Part shown: one piece after another, positions 51,839 through 60,526 of the stretch | Position numbering within the stretch: position 1 is the stretch's first letter | Layout of the letters: each line of letters begins with the position of its first letter | Source: Micromonospora cathayae | GTDB taxonomy: Bacteria > Actinomycetota > Actinomycetes > Mycobacteriales > Micromonosporaceae | DNA length: 64,000 bases | Direction: 5' to 3' | NCBI RefSeq assembly: GCF_028993575.1 | Contig: NZ_CP118615.1 | Span: 4,183,001 to 4,247,000, forward strand | Notes under the pieces: generated by a model | Told to the model about the DNA's origin: nothing | Database searches by the model: none | What the model saw: the letters and a program-made list of their open reading frames with translations, nothing else | Program-made: the position numbers and the translations under genes

Positions 51839-51908
51839 GGCCGGGCGCCCTCCGCTAGAAAGGGGCGAGAGGCGGGGTGACACCCCGGCGTCGGCGGAGG
51901 AGGCACCG

Positions 51909-53012
51909 GTGGAGATCACCGCGCGGGAGGCGCTCGCCTGGCGGATGGCGGGCCTGCTGCTCCGCCCCGGGGACGGCCCCCGCCCCGGTGACGTCGCCGG
52001 GGTGGTCGAGTGGTTCGGCGCGATGCAGGCCCAGGACGTCGCCAGCGGCCTCTGGTCGCTGGGTGTACGGCTGCCCGGCGCGACGGCCGACGACGTGCGG
52101 GAGGCGCTGGAGCGGCGCGAGGCGCTGCGGACCTGGCCGATGCGCGGCACGGTGCACCTGGTGCCGTCGCGGGACGCGCACTGGATGCTGGCGACGCTGG
52201 GGGAGCGGGCGCTGGCCGGGGCGGCCCGCCGCCGGGCGGTGCTCGGTCTGGAGGAGGCGACCGCCGACCGGGCGGTGGACGTGCTCGGCGCGGCGCTGGC
52301 CGGGGGCGGCCGGTTCACCCGGGACCAGTGCCGGCAGGCGCTCACCGCGGCCGGCGTCGACTGCACCGGCCAGCGCCTGTACCACCTGCTCTGGTACGCC
52401 AGCCAGCGCGGCGTGCTGTGCATCGCCCCGCACGTCGGCACCGAGCAGACGTTCGTGCTGCTGGACGAGTGGGTGCCCGACCCGCACCGGCCCGACCGGG
52501 AGGAGGCCCTGGGCATCATCGCGCTGCGGTACTTCCGTAGCCACGGCCCCACCACCCGGCAGGACTTCGCCGGTTGGACCGGGCTGACCGCCGCCGACGC
52601 CCGCCGGGGCATCGCGGTGGCCGGCGACGCGCTCGGCACGGTACGCGTCGACGGGGTGGACATGATCGTGTCGACGGCTCGTCGGGAGGCCGGGCCGCTG
52701 CCGCCGGTCGACGACTGGTGGACCCTGCCCGGCTTCGACGAGTACCTGCTCGGCTTCAAGGACCGTGCGCTGATGGTCGACCCGGCGCACCTGTCGGCGA
52801 TCATCCCCGGCGGGAACGGGGTGTTCCAGGCGACGGTGGTGCGGGGCGGGCGGGTGGTCGGCACCTGGAAGCGCACCGTCGGACGGAAGCAGACCACGGT
52901 CCGGGTCACCCCGCTGGTGGCTCTCGGGGCCGCCGAGCGGTCGCGGACCGAGCAGGCGTTCGGACCGTACGGGGCGTTCGTCGGGCAGCCGCTGCGCGTC
53001 GACTGGGCGTGA
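51909..53012 (+). CDS. Winged-helix DNA-binding protein, AlkZ/YcaQ-like
   Basis: A 367-residue protein resembling the HTH_42 / AlkZ superfamily of winged-helix DNA glycosylases. The early VEWFGAMQAQDVASGLWSL carries a QxQ(D) motif like the catalytic Gln pair of AlkZ/YcaQ enzymes that unhook interstrand crosslinks or excise alkylated bases. Later blocks are MRGTVHLVPSRDAHWML, GIIALRYFRSHGPTTRQDFAGW and LPGFDEYLLGFKDR. GAGGAGG precedes the GTG start. AlkZ homologues often give self-resistance beside genotoxin clusters; this one is 581 bp upstream of a polyketide cluster, but whether they are linked is unknown. Confidence 0.75.
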   Translation: MEITAREALAWRMAGLLLRPGDGPRPGDVAGVVEWFGAMQAQDVASGLWSLGVRLPGATADDVREALERREALRTWPMRGTVHLVPSRDAHWMLATLGERALAGAARRRAVLGLEEATADRAVDVLGAALAGGGRFTRDQCRQALTAAGVDCTGQRLYHLLWYASQRGVLCIAPHVGTEQTFVLLDEWVPDPHRPDREEALGIIALRYFRSHGPTTRQDFAGWTGLTAADARRGIAVAGDALGTVRVDGVDMIVSTARREAGPLPPVDDWWTLPGFDEYLLGFKDRALMVDPAHLSAIIPGGNGVFQATVVRGGRVVGTWKRTVGRKQTTVRVTPLVALGAAERSRTEQAFGPYGAFVGQPLRVDWA

Positions 53013-53593
53013 CGTGGCATTCGCTCCGAAAGGGACAGAAGCCGGTAATCGGCTACAGCTTTGTTGTCCGTCAATAGCTTGGTGATGTTACGGGCGACGG
53101 CTCAGTCTCTTGAAATGCCTGGTAGAAGTGCAATAGGGGTGGCCGTGCCCGAAGATCTGGGATTCATCCGTTCAGCTATTCCCATCGAAGTCATGATCGG
53201 TGTACGGTCAGTGGCGTGTCCGCAACCACATTCACGTACAGTAATCTAAGCCCTGGCGGTTCCGTCGGCGTCCGCAGGTCCGTTCGCAACCGGATCCGGT
53301 GCTGAGAGCCGTAGGAAAAGGGTTTCCAGTCCTTCCTGGTAGCTGAGCTACCCCGCCGGTCGGCGCATTCCCCGCATCCGTCGACCGGGTCACCGCGCGT
53401 TGTCACCATCCGTCAGGGGCGGCTCGGCACCGGCCGCCACGTCGACATCGACGTCGGCGCTTTCCCCTGGGCGAACGATGGATGTTTCCTGCGCGTTTCC
53501 CGCAGATGTGGCCGACGATGCGGCAGCGTGCCTTGGGCTGCTGTCGACATCAATTGTCTGAACTGTTTCCAGGACCTATGAACAGGCAGTTTC
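53013..53593. other. Intergenic region upstream of polyketide cluster
   Basis: About 580 bp of visibly lower GC than its surroundings, with no supportable gene. It should carry the promoter of the polyketide operon. A perfect 15-bp inverted repeat with one central base (GGTAGCT-G-AGCTACC, 53338-53352) is the clearest operator candidate. No clear Shine-Dalgarno precedes the ATG at 53594. Confidence 0.5.
53338..53352. promoter_or_regulatory. Inverted repeat, candidate operator
   Basis: GGTAGCT and AGCTACC flank a single G, a perfect 7+1+7 dyad in the cluster's presumed promoter region, 242 bp upstream of the first gene. The binding protein is unknown. Confidence 0.35.
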
Positions 53594-54709
53594 ATGACGC
53601 GTACCCTGTTACTGTTCGACGGTCTCGGTGGGCGGGTCGACACCCTGCTGCCCATGCTCGGCGAGCTGTACCGCAGGCCCGACAATCACCTCTACTTCCA
53701 CCAGGTCTGCACCGTTCTGGACGCCGTGACGGCGTACGTCGGCGACGAGGCCCGCACCGTACTGCCACCCGGTGGGCTCGCGTTGCGGACCTGGCTGGAA
53801 TCTCCGCTGGCACCGGAGACCCTGACCAACTCCGTCGTCGCCGGTGTCTGCGTACACGTGCTCCAGGTCTGTCACCTGCAACCCACCCGCGACCTGGTGG
53901 GTGACCAGGTGGTCGCGGCGCTGGGCCACAGCATCGGCCTGCAGGCGGCACTCGTCGCCGGCCTACGGCTGCGCCGGATGGACCGGTTCCTCGAGGTGGC
54001 GGCGGCTGCCCTGCGGCTGGTCGCGCTCAGCCTCGTCCGGGGCCACCAGGCGACCGACGGCACCACCGTCGGGCCCGAGCAGGCCGGCCGGTACCTGGCG
54101 CGGGACCGCCGGGGCGCGCCACCCGGGCCGATGGCCACCGTGACCGGCCTGCACCGGGACGACCTGACCGCCCTGCTGCGCCGCCACCAGGACACCGGCG
54201 GCCGGTCGCTGTCACTGTCGCTGGTCAACGCGCCCACCGCCCAGGTGCTCAGCGGCACCCCCGCCGAACTGCTCGACTTCTACTTCGCCCACCAGGACCA
54301 CTTCGCCCGGTCCGGGGTGGACTGGGCGTTCCTGCCGAACACCATCCCCTTCCACAGCGACCACCTGCTCCCGGCCGTCCGGCGGGTACGGCAGGACCTC
54401 GGGTTCGTCGGTCCGCTGCCCGGACCGGAGCAGCTCGTCCTGCCGGTGTACGCCACCGACACCCCCCGCAACCTGCAACACGCCACCGACCTGACCGACG
54501 AGTACCTGCACCAGGTACTCGTCCGGCCGGTCGAGTGGGAACGCGCCACCGCGTACGCGATCCGGGACGCCCGGGTGCAGCGGGTCGTGGACTGCGGACC
54601 GGGACCGGGCGCCCGCCGGTACGTCCGCGAGTGCCTGACCACCGGCGCGCGCAACCTGCGCTTCGAACCGGTCCACCGGTCGGCGCGACGTCGAGAGGAG
54701 AACACCTGA
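53594..54709 (+). CDS. FAS-I/SAT-type acyltransferase, stand-alone
   Basis: A 371-residue acyltransferase. The nucleophile is Ser113 in ALGHSIGLQAALVAG; the catalytic His is in IPFHSDHLLPA. The order of blocks LRTWLESP, GHSxG, PMATVTGLHRDDL, LSLSLVNAPTAQVLSGTP and PFHSDHLLPA follows the acyltransferase domain of type I fatty acid synthase and the starter-unit transacylase (SAT) of fungal polyketide synthases rather than FabD. As a free protein beside an AT-less synthase, it probably loads a starter or extender acyl group onto the carrier protein (inference). It is first in the operon, and its stop overlaps the next ATG (TGATG). Confidence 0.78.
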   Translation: MTRTLLLFDGLGGRVDTLLPMLGELYRRPDNHLYFHQVCTVLDAVTAYVGDEARTVLPPGGLALRTWLESPLAPETLTNSVVAGVCVHVLQVCHLQPTRDLVGDQVVAALGHSIGLQAALVAGLRLRRMDRFLEVAAAALRLVALSLVRGHQATDGTTVGPEQAGRYLARDRRGAPPGPMATVTGLHRDDLTALLRRHQDTGGRSLSLSLVNAPTAQVLSGTPAELLDFYFAHQDHFARSGVDWAFLPNTIPFHSDHLLPAVRRVRQDLGFVGPLPGPEQLVLPVYATDTPRNLQHATDLTDEYLHQVLVRPVEWERATAYAIRDARVQRVVDCGPGPGARRYVRECLTTGARNLRFEPVHRSARRREENT

Positions 54710-55551
54710 TGCACTGCCTACTCTTCCCCGGCCAGGGTGTGCAGCGCCGCGGCATGGGCGCGGAGCTGTTCGCCCGGTACCCGGAGCAGACCGCCCTCGC
54801 CGACGCGGTCCTCGGCTACTCGATCGAGGAACTGTGCGTCCGCGACCCGCACCGCCGCCTGCGCGACACCCGGTACGCCCAACCGGCGGTCTTCTTCGTC
54901 AACGCGCTGCTCGGGGCGGACCGGCTGGCCGAGTTCCCGGACCGCTACCGGTACCTGGCCGGGCACAGCCTGGGCGAGTACAACGCCCTGCACGCCGCCG
55001 GGGTGCTGGACCTGGCCGACGCGCTGCGACTGGTGCGCCGCCGGGCCGAACTGATGGCCGAGGTGACCGGCGGCGGCATGTCCGCGGTGCAGGGGGTGCC
55101 GGAGGCGTTCGTCCGGCGGGCGATCACCGAGACCGGCCTGGGCCGGGTGTACGTCGCCAACCTCAACGCCGACACCCAGACCACCATCGCCGGTGACCGT
55201 ACCGAGGTCGCCGTCGCCGGCAAGGCCATCGCCGTCCTGCCCGGGGCCCGGGTGGTGCCGATCAACGTCAGCGGCCCGTTCCACACCCCGCTGATGGCCC
55301 CCGCCGAGCGGGAGTTCCGCGCCGTGCTCGCCGACCAGACGTTCGCCCCGGCCGGCACGCCGGTGGTCTCCAGCGTCACCGGGGAGCTGTTCGACGTCGA
55401 CCGGGCGGCGGACCTGCTGGCCCGGCAACTGTCCGCGCCCGTCGAGTGGGTCCGCGCCGTCGGCACCCTGCGGGCCGCCGGCGTCACCGGCTTCGACGAG
55501 GTCAACGGGCAGACCCTGAGCGCCCTCGTGAACCGCATCGCACAGAGGTGA
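54709..55551 (+). CDS. FabD-type trans-acting malonyl-CoA:ACP acyltransferase
   Basis: A 280-residue acyltransferase of the FabD/trans-AT type (PksE/BryP AT-like). CLLFPGQGVQRRGMG is the N-terminal oxyanion block, Ser87 lies in AGHSLGEYNALHAAG, the catalytic His is in SGPFHTPLM, and the C-terminal ELLARQL...PVEWVRAV is conserved. The usual carboxylate-binding Arg is likely in RLVRRRAELM, consistent with malonyl specificity. It should supply malonyl units to the KS-KR-ACP protein encoded 9 bp downstream. GAGAGGAG precedes the ATG. Confidence 0.88.
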   Translation: MHCLLFPGQGVQRRGMGAELFARYPEQTALADAVLGYSIEELCVRDPHRRLRDTRYAQPAVFFVNALLGADRLAEFPDRYRYLAGHSLGEYNALHAAGVLDLADALRLVRRRAELMAEVTGGGMSAVQGVPEAFVRRAITETGLGRVYVANLNADTQTTIAGDRTEVAVAGKAIAVLPGARVVPINVSGPFHTPLMAPAEREFRAVLADQTFAPAGTPVVSSVTGELFDVDRAADLLARQLSAPVEWVRAVGTLRAAGVTGFDEVNGQTLSALVNRIAQR

Positions 55552-55559
55552 GGAACCCC

Positions 55560-58500
55560 ATGAACACGGACATCGCCGTCGTCGGTCTCTCGGTGGAGGT
55601 TCCCGGCGCCCGGGACCTGGACGCCTTCTGGCAGATCGTCGCCTCCGGCACCAGCCTGACCCGGCCCTTCCCGACCGACCGCCGCAGCAAGCTCGCCGAG
55701 TACATCCGCTACCTGCGCGCGGTCAGCGTCGACCCGGTGGAGGACACCGACCTGGAGTACCACAACGGGTCCTTCCTGGACACCGTGGACACCTTTGACT
55801 ACGCCGCCTTCGGGATGAACCCGCGCCAGGCCACCCTGACCGACCCGCACCACCGGATGGTGCTGCGGGCGATGTTCCTGGCCTTCGAGGACGCCGGCTA
55901 CTCCCGGGACCGGCTGCGGGGGAGCCGTACCGGGGTGTTCGTCGGGTTCGCGGTCAACCCCGGCTCCACGTACCTGGACTACATCTCCCGAATCGATCCG
56001 AGCGTCGGCCAGCAGGCCCTCACCGGCAACATCCCGACCATGCTGGCGAACCGGCTGTCGCACTTCCTGGACCTGCGCGGGCCGAGCCTGGTCGTCGACA
56101 CCGCCTGCTCGGCGACCCTGGTCGCGGTGCACCAGGCCAAGAACGCGCTGCTGGCCGGGGACTGCGAGATGGCGGTGGTCGGCGGGGCCCGGATCGTGTT
56201 CGCGCCGGTGAAGCACCCGCACAGCAACATCGGCATCGAGTCGTCCGACGGGGTCACCCGCACCTTCGACGAGGCCGCCGACGGCACCGGCTTCGGCGAG
56301 GGCTCCGGCGCGGTCGTGCTCAAGCGGCTGGACCGGGCGCAGGCCGACGGCGACCAGATCTACGCCGTCATCAAGGGCAGCGCGGTCAACCACGACGGCA
56401 ACACCGAGGGCATCACCAACCCGGACTCCGACTCGCAGGCCGAACTGCTCCGTACCGCCTGGCGCAACGCCGGGGTGGACCCGCGCAGCATCGGCTACCT
56501 GGAGGCGCACGGCACCGCCACCCGGGTCGGCGACCCGATCGAGCACGAGGGCATGAAGCGGGCCTTCGCCACGTACACCGCCGACCGGGGGTTCTGCGCG
56601 GTCGGCACGGTCAAGGCCAACGTCGGGCACCTCTTCGAGGGCTCCGGGGTGATCGGGCTGATCAAGGCGATCGCCGTGCTGCGGCAGCGGGCCATCCCGC
56701 CGCAGGCCAACTTCCACACCCCCAACCCCAGCCTCGACTTCGCCTCCGGTCCGCTGTACGTGTCGACCAGCCTGCGGCCCTGGGAGTCGCCGGACGGCCC
56801 GCGCCGGGCCGGGGTGAGCGCGTTCGGCCTGGGCGGCACCAACGCCCACGTGGTGCTCCAGGAGTACGTCGAGCCGGCGGCCGACCGGCCCGCCGACGAC
56901 GGTGGCCCGCACCTGTTCACGCTCAGCGCCGCCACCATCCGGTCGCTGACCGCGCTGGCCGACCGGTACGTGCGGTTCCTCGACGAACCCGCCGGCCGGG
57001 ACCTGCCCATCGCCGACATCTGCCACACCAGCCGGATCTCCCGCAGCTCGCACCGGCACCGGCTCGCCCTGGTCGTCACCGACCACGACGACCTGCGGCA
57101 CCAGCTCGTCGACGCGCTGGCCGACCGGCTGCCGGCGCTGCCGGACACCCCGCTCGCCGACCACGCCCGGGAGTACCTGCGCGGTGCCCCCGTCGACTGG
57201 CGGGCGTTGGCCGGCCCGGTCCCGCCCCGGGTGGTCCGGCTGCCCGGGTACGTCTTCGACGAGAGCCTGGCCTGGGTGGAGTTCCCCGACACCTGGCGGG
57301 ACCAGCTCTCCCTCGGTGCCGCCGAGGAGCGCCACCCGGTGACCCACGACGTGGAGTTCCAGCCCGCCCCGGCCCCCGCCGAGCTGGCCGCCACCGCGAC
57401 CGTGCTGGCCCTGGTCGACCCGGACACCGACGCGGAGGCCCTGCTCACCGCCGCCGGCCCGGGTGACCTACGGGTGCTGCGGCTGGGCGCGCCGGTCGAA
57501 CCGGACGGTCCGGTGTTCACCGCCGGTGACCCGGCCGGGTACGAGCGGATCGCCCGGCTGGTCGCCGACGGCGGCGTCACCCACCTGGTGCACGCGCTGG
57601 CCTTCGAGGCGGAACCGGCCACCGACATCCACGAGATCGACCGCCGCGTCGACAAGAACCTGCACAGCCTGTTCCGGCTCTCCCAGGCGCTGATGGCGGC
57701 CGGCGTCAAGGTCGACCTGACCGTGCTGACCCGCACCGCGGTCCCCGCCGCCGAGGGCGACCACCCGGCGGTCACCGAGAACGCCGCCCTGGTCGGCTTC
57801 GGCAAGGTGATCGGCCGGGAGTACCCGTACATCCGGGTCCGGCACCTGGACGTGGACCCGACGGTGCCACCGGCGGCGGTCCGCGCGGAACTGCTCTCCG
57901 GCGAGTACGGCCTGTTCCTGCTGCGCGGTGGGCAGCGGCTGCGGGAGGTGTTCGTGGAGGTCCCGGAGGTCGCCGCCGACGGGCCGCAGACCTACCTGAA
58001 GCCCGGCGGCACCTACCTGGTCACCGGTGGTACCGGCGCGCTCGGCCTGGCGGTGGCCCGGTTCTTCGCCGAACGCGAACCGAAGATCAACCTGGTGCTG
58101 CTGAGCCGTTCCGGTCTGCCGGCCCGGGACGAGTGGGACGACCTGCTCGCCACCTCCGCCGACAGCGCGGTGGCCGGTCGGGTGCGGGCGGTCCGCGAGA
58201 TCGAGGAGCTGGGCGCGACGGTGCAGGTCACCCCGGCCGACGCCGGTGACCCGGCGGCGCTGACCGCCGCGGTGACCGCGATCCAACGCGACCACGGCCG
58301 GATCGACGGCATCGTGCACGCCGCCGGCCTCCCCGGTGGCAGCACCCTGATGTTCCGGCAGCTCGACGACTTCGACGCGGTGGTACGGGTGAAGCTGCAC
58401 GCGGCGTTCCTGCTCGACCAGCTCACCCGGGCCGACCGGCCCGACTTCGTCGTGCACTTCTCCTCGGTGGCGTCGGTCTTCCCGGCCCCCGGCCAGGCCG

Positions 58501-59156
58501 ACTACGCGGCCGGCAACTACTACCTGGACGCGGTCGCCCGCGCCCAGGCCGGTCGGGACACCCACGTGGTCGCCCTGGACTGGGTGGCCTGGAAGGAGAT
58601 CGGCATGGCCGTCGACCACGGCACCGCCGGCGACACCATGTTCAAGGCGCTGCCGACCCGTACCGGTCTGGAGGTGATGGACGCGGCGCTGCGGTCGCGG
58701 CGGTCCCGGCTGTTCGGCGGTGAACTGCACTACCGGGGTGAGCTGATCCACCTGCTGCGCTCGTACGACGTGCCGCTGTCGGCCGACATCGAGACCAAGG
58801 TGGAACGGGAGATGCGGGCGCTGGACGAGCGGCTGCGCAGGGCGTCGGAGAAGATCCGGGCCAACGTGGCGGCCGTCGACGTGGAGCTGGTCGGCCGGGC
58901 CGACGGCGGGTACACCGAGGTCGAACAGTCGGTGGGCCGGTGCCTGGCGCTCGCCTTCGGTTTCCCCGAACTCGACGTCGAGGCCGACTTCTTCGACCTC
59001 GGCGGCGACTCCATCATGGCCGCCTCGGTGGCCAGCACCATCGCGGTCTGCCACGACGTGCAGTACGACGTCGCGGACCTGCTCGCCGACCGGACCATCG
59101 CCGAGATCGCGTACCACATCGAGGACCTCGTCGAGTTCGCCGACCGCGAGTCGTGA
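55560..59156 (+). CDS. Type I polyketide synthase KS-KR-ACP, AT-less
   Basis: A 1198-residue single module. The ketosynthase (about 1-440) is complete: Cys183 in VDTACSA, His317 in EAHGTAT and His357 in NVGHLFEG. Next comes a linker (about 450-600) like the remnant/docking region after the KS of trans-AT synthases, ending in RLPGYVFDE. A ketoreductase with structural subdomain (about 610-1060) has GGTGALG at 823-829, HFSSVAS and Tyr982 in DYAAGN, so it should be active. The carrier domain ends the protein, with phosphopantetheine Ser1151 in LGGDSIMAAS. There is no AT, DH, ER or thioesterase, so acyl groups must come from the two free acyltransferases upstream. A beta-hydroxyacyl-ACP is the expected product. 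Confidence 0.9.
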   Translation: MNTDIAVVGLSVEVPGARDLDAFWQIVASGTSLTRPFPTDRRSKLAEYIRYLRAVSVDPVEDTDLEYHNGSFLDTVDTFDYAAFGMNPRQATLTDPHHRMVLRAMFLAFEDAGYSRDRLRGSRTGVFVGFAVNPGSTYLDYISRIDPSVGQQALTGNIPTMLANRLSHFLDLRGPSLVVDTACSATLVAVHQAKNALLAGDCEMAVVGGARIVFAPVKHPHSNIGIESSDGVTRTFDEAADGTGFGEGSGAVVLKRLDRAQADGDQIYAVIKGSAVNHDGNTEGITNPDSDSQAELLRTAWRNAGVDPRSIGYLEAHGTATRVGDPIEHEGMKRAFATYTADRGFCAVGTVKANVGHLFEGSGVIGLIKAIAVLRQRAIPPQANFHTPNPSLDFASGPLYVSTSLRPWESPDGPRRAGVSAFGLGGTNAHVVLQEYVEPAADRPADDGGPHLFTLSAATIRSLTALADRYVRFLDEPAGRDLPIADICHTSRISRSSHRHRLALVVTDHDDLRHQLVDALADRLPALPDTPLADHAREYLRGAPVDWRALAGPVPPRVVRLPGYVFDESLAWVEFPDTWRDQLSLGAAEERHPVTHDVEFQPAPAPAELAATATVLALVDPDTDAEALLTAAGPGDLRVLRLGAPVEPDGPVFTAGDPAGYERIARLVADGGVTHLVHALAFEAEPATDIHEIDRRVDKNLHSLFRLSQALMAAGVKVDLTVLTRTAVPAAEGDHPAVTENAALVGFGKVIGREYPYIRVRHLDVDPTVPPAAVRAELLSGEYGLFLLRGGQRLREVFVEVPEVAADGPQTYLKPGGTYLVTGGTGALGLAVARFFAEREPKINLVLLSRSGLPARDEWDDLLATSADSAVAGRVRAVREIEELGATVQVTPADAGDPAALTAAVTAIQRDHGRIDGIVHAAGLPGGSTLMFRQLDDFDAVVRVKLHAAFLLDQLTRADRPDFVVHFSSVASVFPAPGQADYAAGNYYLDAVARAQAGRDTHVVALDWVAWKEIGMAVDHGTAGDTMFKALPTRTGLEVMDAALRSRRSRLFGGELHYRGELIHLLRSYDVPLSADIETKVEREMRALDERLRRASEKIRANVAAVDVELVGRADGGYTEVEQSVGRCLALAFGFPELDVEADFFDLGGDSIMAASVASTIAVCHDVQYDVADLLADRTIAEIAYHIEDLVEFADRES

Positions 59157-59163
59157 GCCCCCG

Positions 59164-60501
59164 ATGACGGACATGACCAGCGGGCCGGCGGTACGGCGCA
59201 TCGTCGGCTTCGCGCTGCCGCTCACCGCGGCCAACCTGCTCCAGCAGGGCTACCTGCTGGTCGACAGCATCGTCGTCGGCCGGTACGTCGGGGTGGAGGG
59301 GCTGGCCGTGGTGGGTGCCACCGGCCCGCTGTTCTACCTGCTGAACGCGATGTTCATCGGGCTGGGCACCGCGTTCACCATCCGGCTGGCGCACCTGCGC
59401 GGCGCCGGACAGCATGAGGACCGGCGGGCCGTCGTCCGCGCGCTGGCCCTCACCACGGTGGTCTGGTCGGTCGGCTGTGTCGCCCTGGCGACCGTGCTGG
59501 CCGGCCCGGCCCTGGCGCTGATGGGCATCCACGGCGACCTGGCGGCCGACGCGCAACGGTTCTTCGCGATGCTCTCCCTCGGCTTCCCGGGCATCTTCGG
59601 CTCCGCGGCGGTCAGCGCCTACTTCCGGGGCCTCGGCGACTCCCGGGCGGCCATGTGGGTGCAGGGCTTCGGCAGCGTGGTCAACGTGGTGCTGGTCTGG
59701 ATCCTGGTGGCGGTGCTCGACGCCGGGGTTTCCGGGGCGGCGCTGGCCACCGCGGCGGCGAGCACCCTGGCGCTGGTCGTCGGGCTCGCCCACGCGGCCC
59801 GCGTCCACCCGGTCACCGGCGGCCGGTCCACCCCGGCCGTCCGCCGGGAACTGACCGACGCGGTACGCCTCGGACTGCCGCTGGCCAGCCAGCACATCAT
59901 CCTCGCGGTGGGCATCATGGCGCTGGTCTGGGTGATCCAGCGCTACGGCGAGACGGTGATGGCGGCGTTCACGGTGGTGTCCCGGATCGAACTGTTCACC
60001 GGCATGCTGTTCCTGGACCTCTCCGGCGCGGTGACCGCGTTCGTGGCGCAGAACCTCGGCCACGGCGACCGGTCGCGGGCCCGGTACGGGCTGGTCCGCA
60101 CCCTCGGCCTGACCGTCGGGTTGTCCGTCCTGGTCGGGGCGGCGGTGATGCTGGCCCGGTCACCGATCGCCGCGCTGTTCACCGAGGACCCGGCCGCCCG
60201 CGCGCTCACCGAGCGGTACATCCTGATCATCTACCCGTTCCTGGCGCTGTACACGGTGATGGTGGTGGTGCACGGCTACCTCAACGGCGCGCGCCGGACC
60301 ACCGCCCCGCTGATCTGCACGGTCATCGCGTTCGTGCTGGTGCAGATCCCGGTCGCCTACCTGTTCCACGGCCCGTTCGGCATCGACGCCGTGATGTGGG
60401 CCCAGGTGGCCGGCTGGTCGGCCGGACTGGCGTACTCCCTGTTCTGTCTGCGGGACGTGTTGTTCTCCCGCCCCGCGCCGGCACTCGCCCCGGCGCGCTG
60501 A
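59164..60501 (+). CDS. MATE-family efflux transporter
   Basis: A 445-residue, 12-helix transporter of the multidrug and toxic compound extrusion family, usually Na+ or H+ driven. It begins IVGFALPLTAANLLQQGYLLVDSIVVGRYVG, the typical first two helices, and carries FGSAAVSAYFRGLGDSRAAM and the matching repeat in the second half. It starts 7 bp after the synthase stop and is followed 25 bp later by the condensation-domain gene, so it very likely exports the cluster's product. Confidence 0.9.
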   Translation: MTDMTSGPAVRRIVGFALPLTAANLLQQGYLLVDSIVVGRYVGVEGLAVVGATGPLFYLLNAMFIGLGTAFTIRLAHLRGAGQHEDRRAVVRALALTTVVWSVGCVALATVLAGPALALMGIHGDLAADAQRFFAMLSLGFPGIFGSAAVSAYFRGLGDSRAAMWVQGFGSVVNVVLVWILVAVLDAGVSGAALATAAASTLALVVGLAHAARVHPVTGGRSTPAVRRELTDAVRLGLPLASQHIILAVGIMALVWVIQRYGETVMAAFTVVSRIELFTGMLFLDLSGAVTAFVAQNLGHGDRSRARYGLVRTLGLTVGLSVLVGAAVMLARSPIAALFTEDPAARALTERYILIIYPFLALYTVMVVVHGYLNGARRTTAPLICTVIAFVLVQIPVAYLFHGPFGIDAVMWAQVAGWSAGLAYSLFCLRDVLFSRPAPALAPAR

Positions 60502-60526
60502 CCGTGCTCCCGAGAGGCGACCACGC

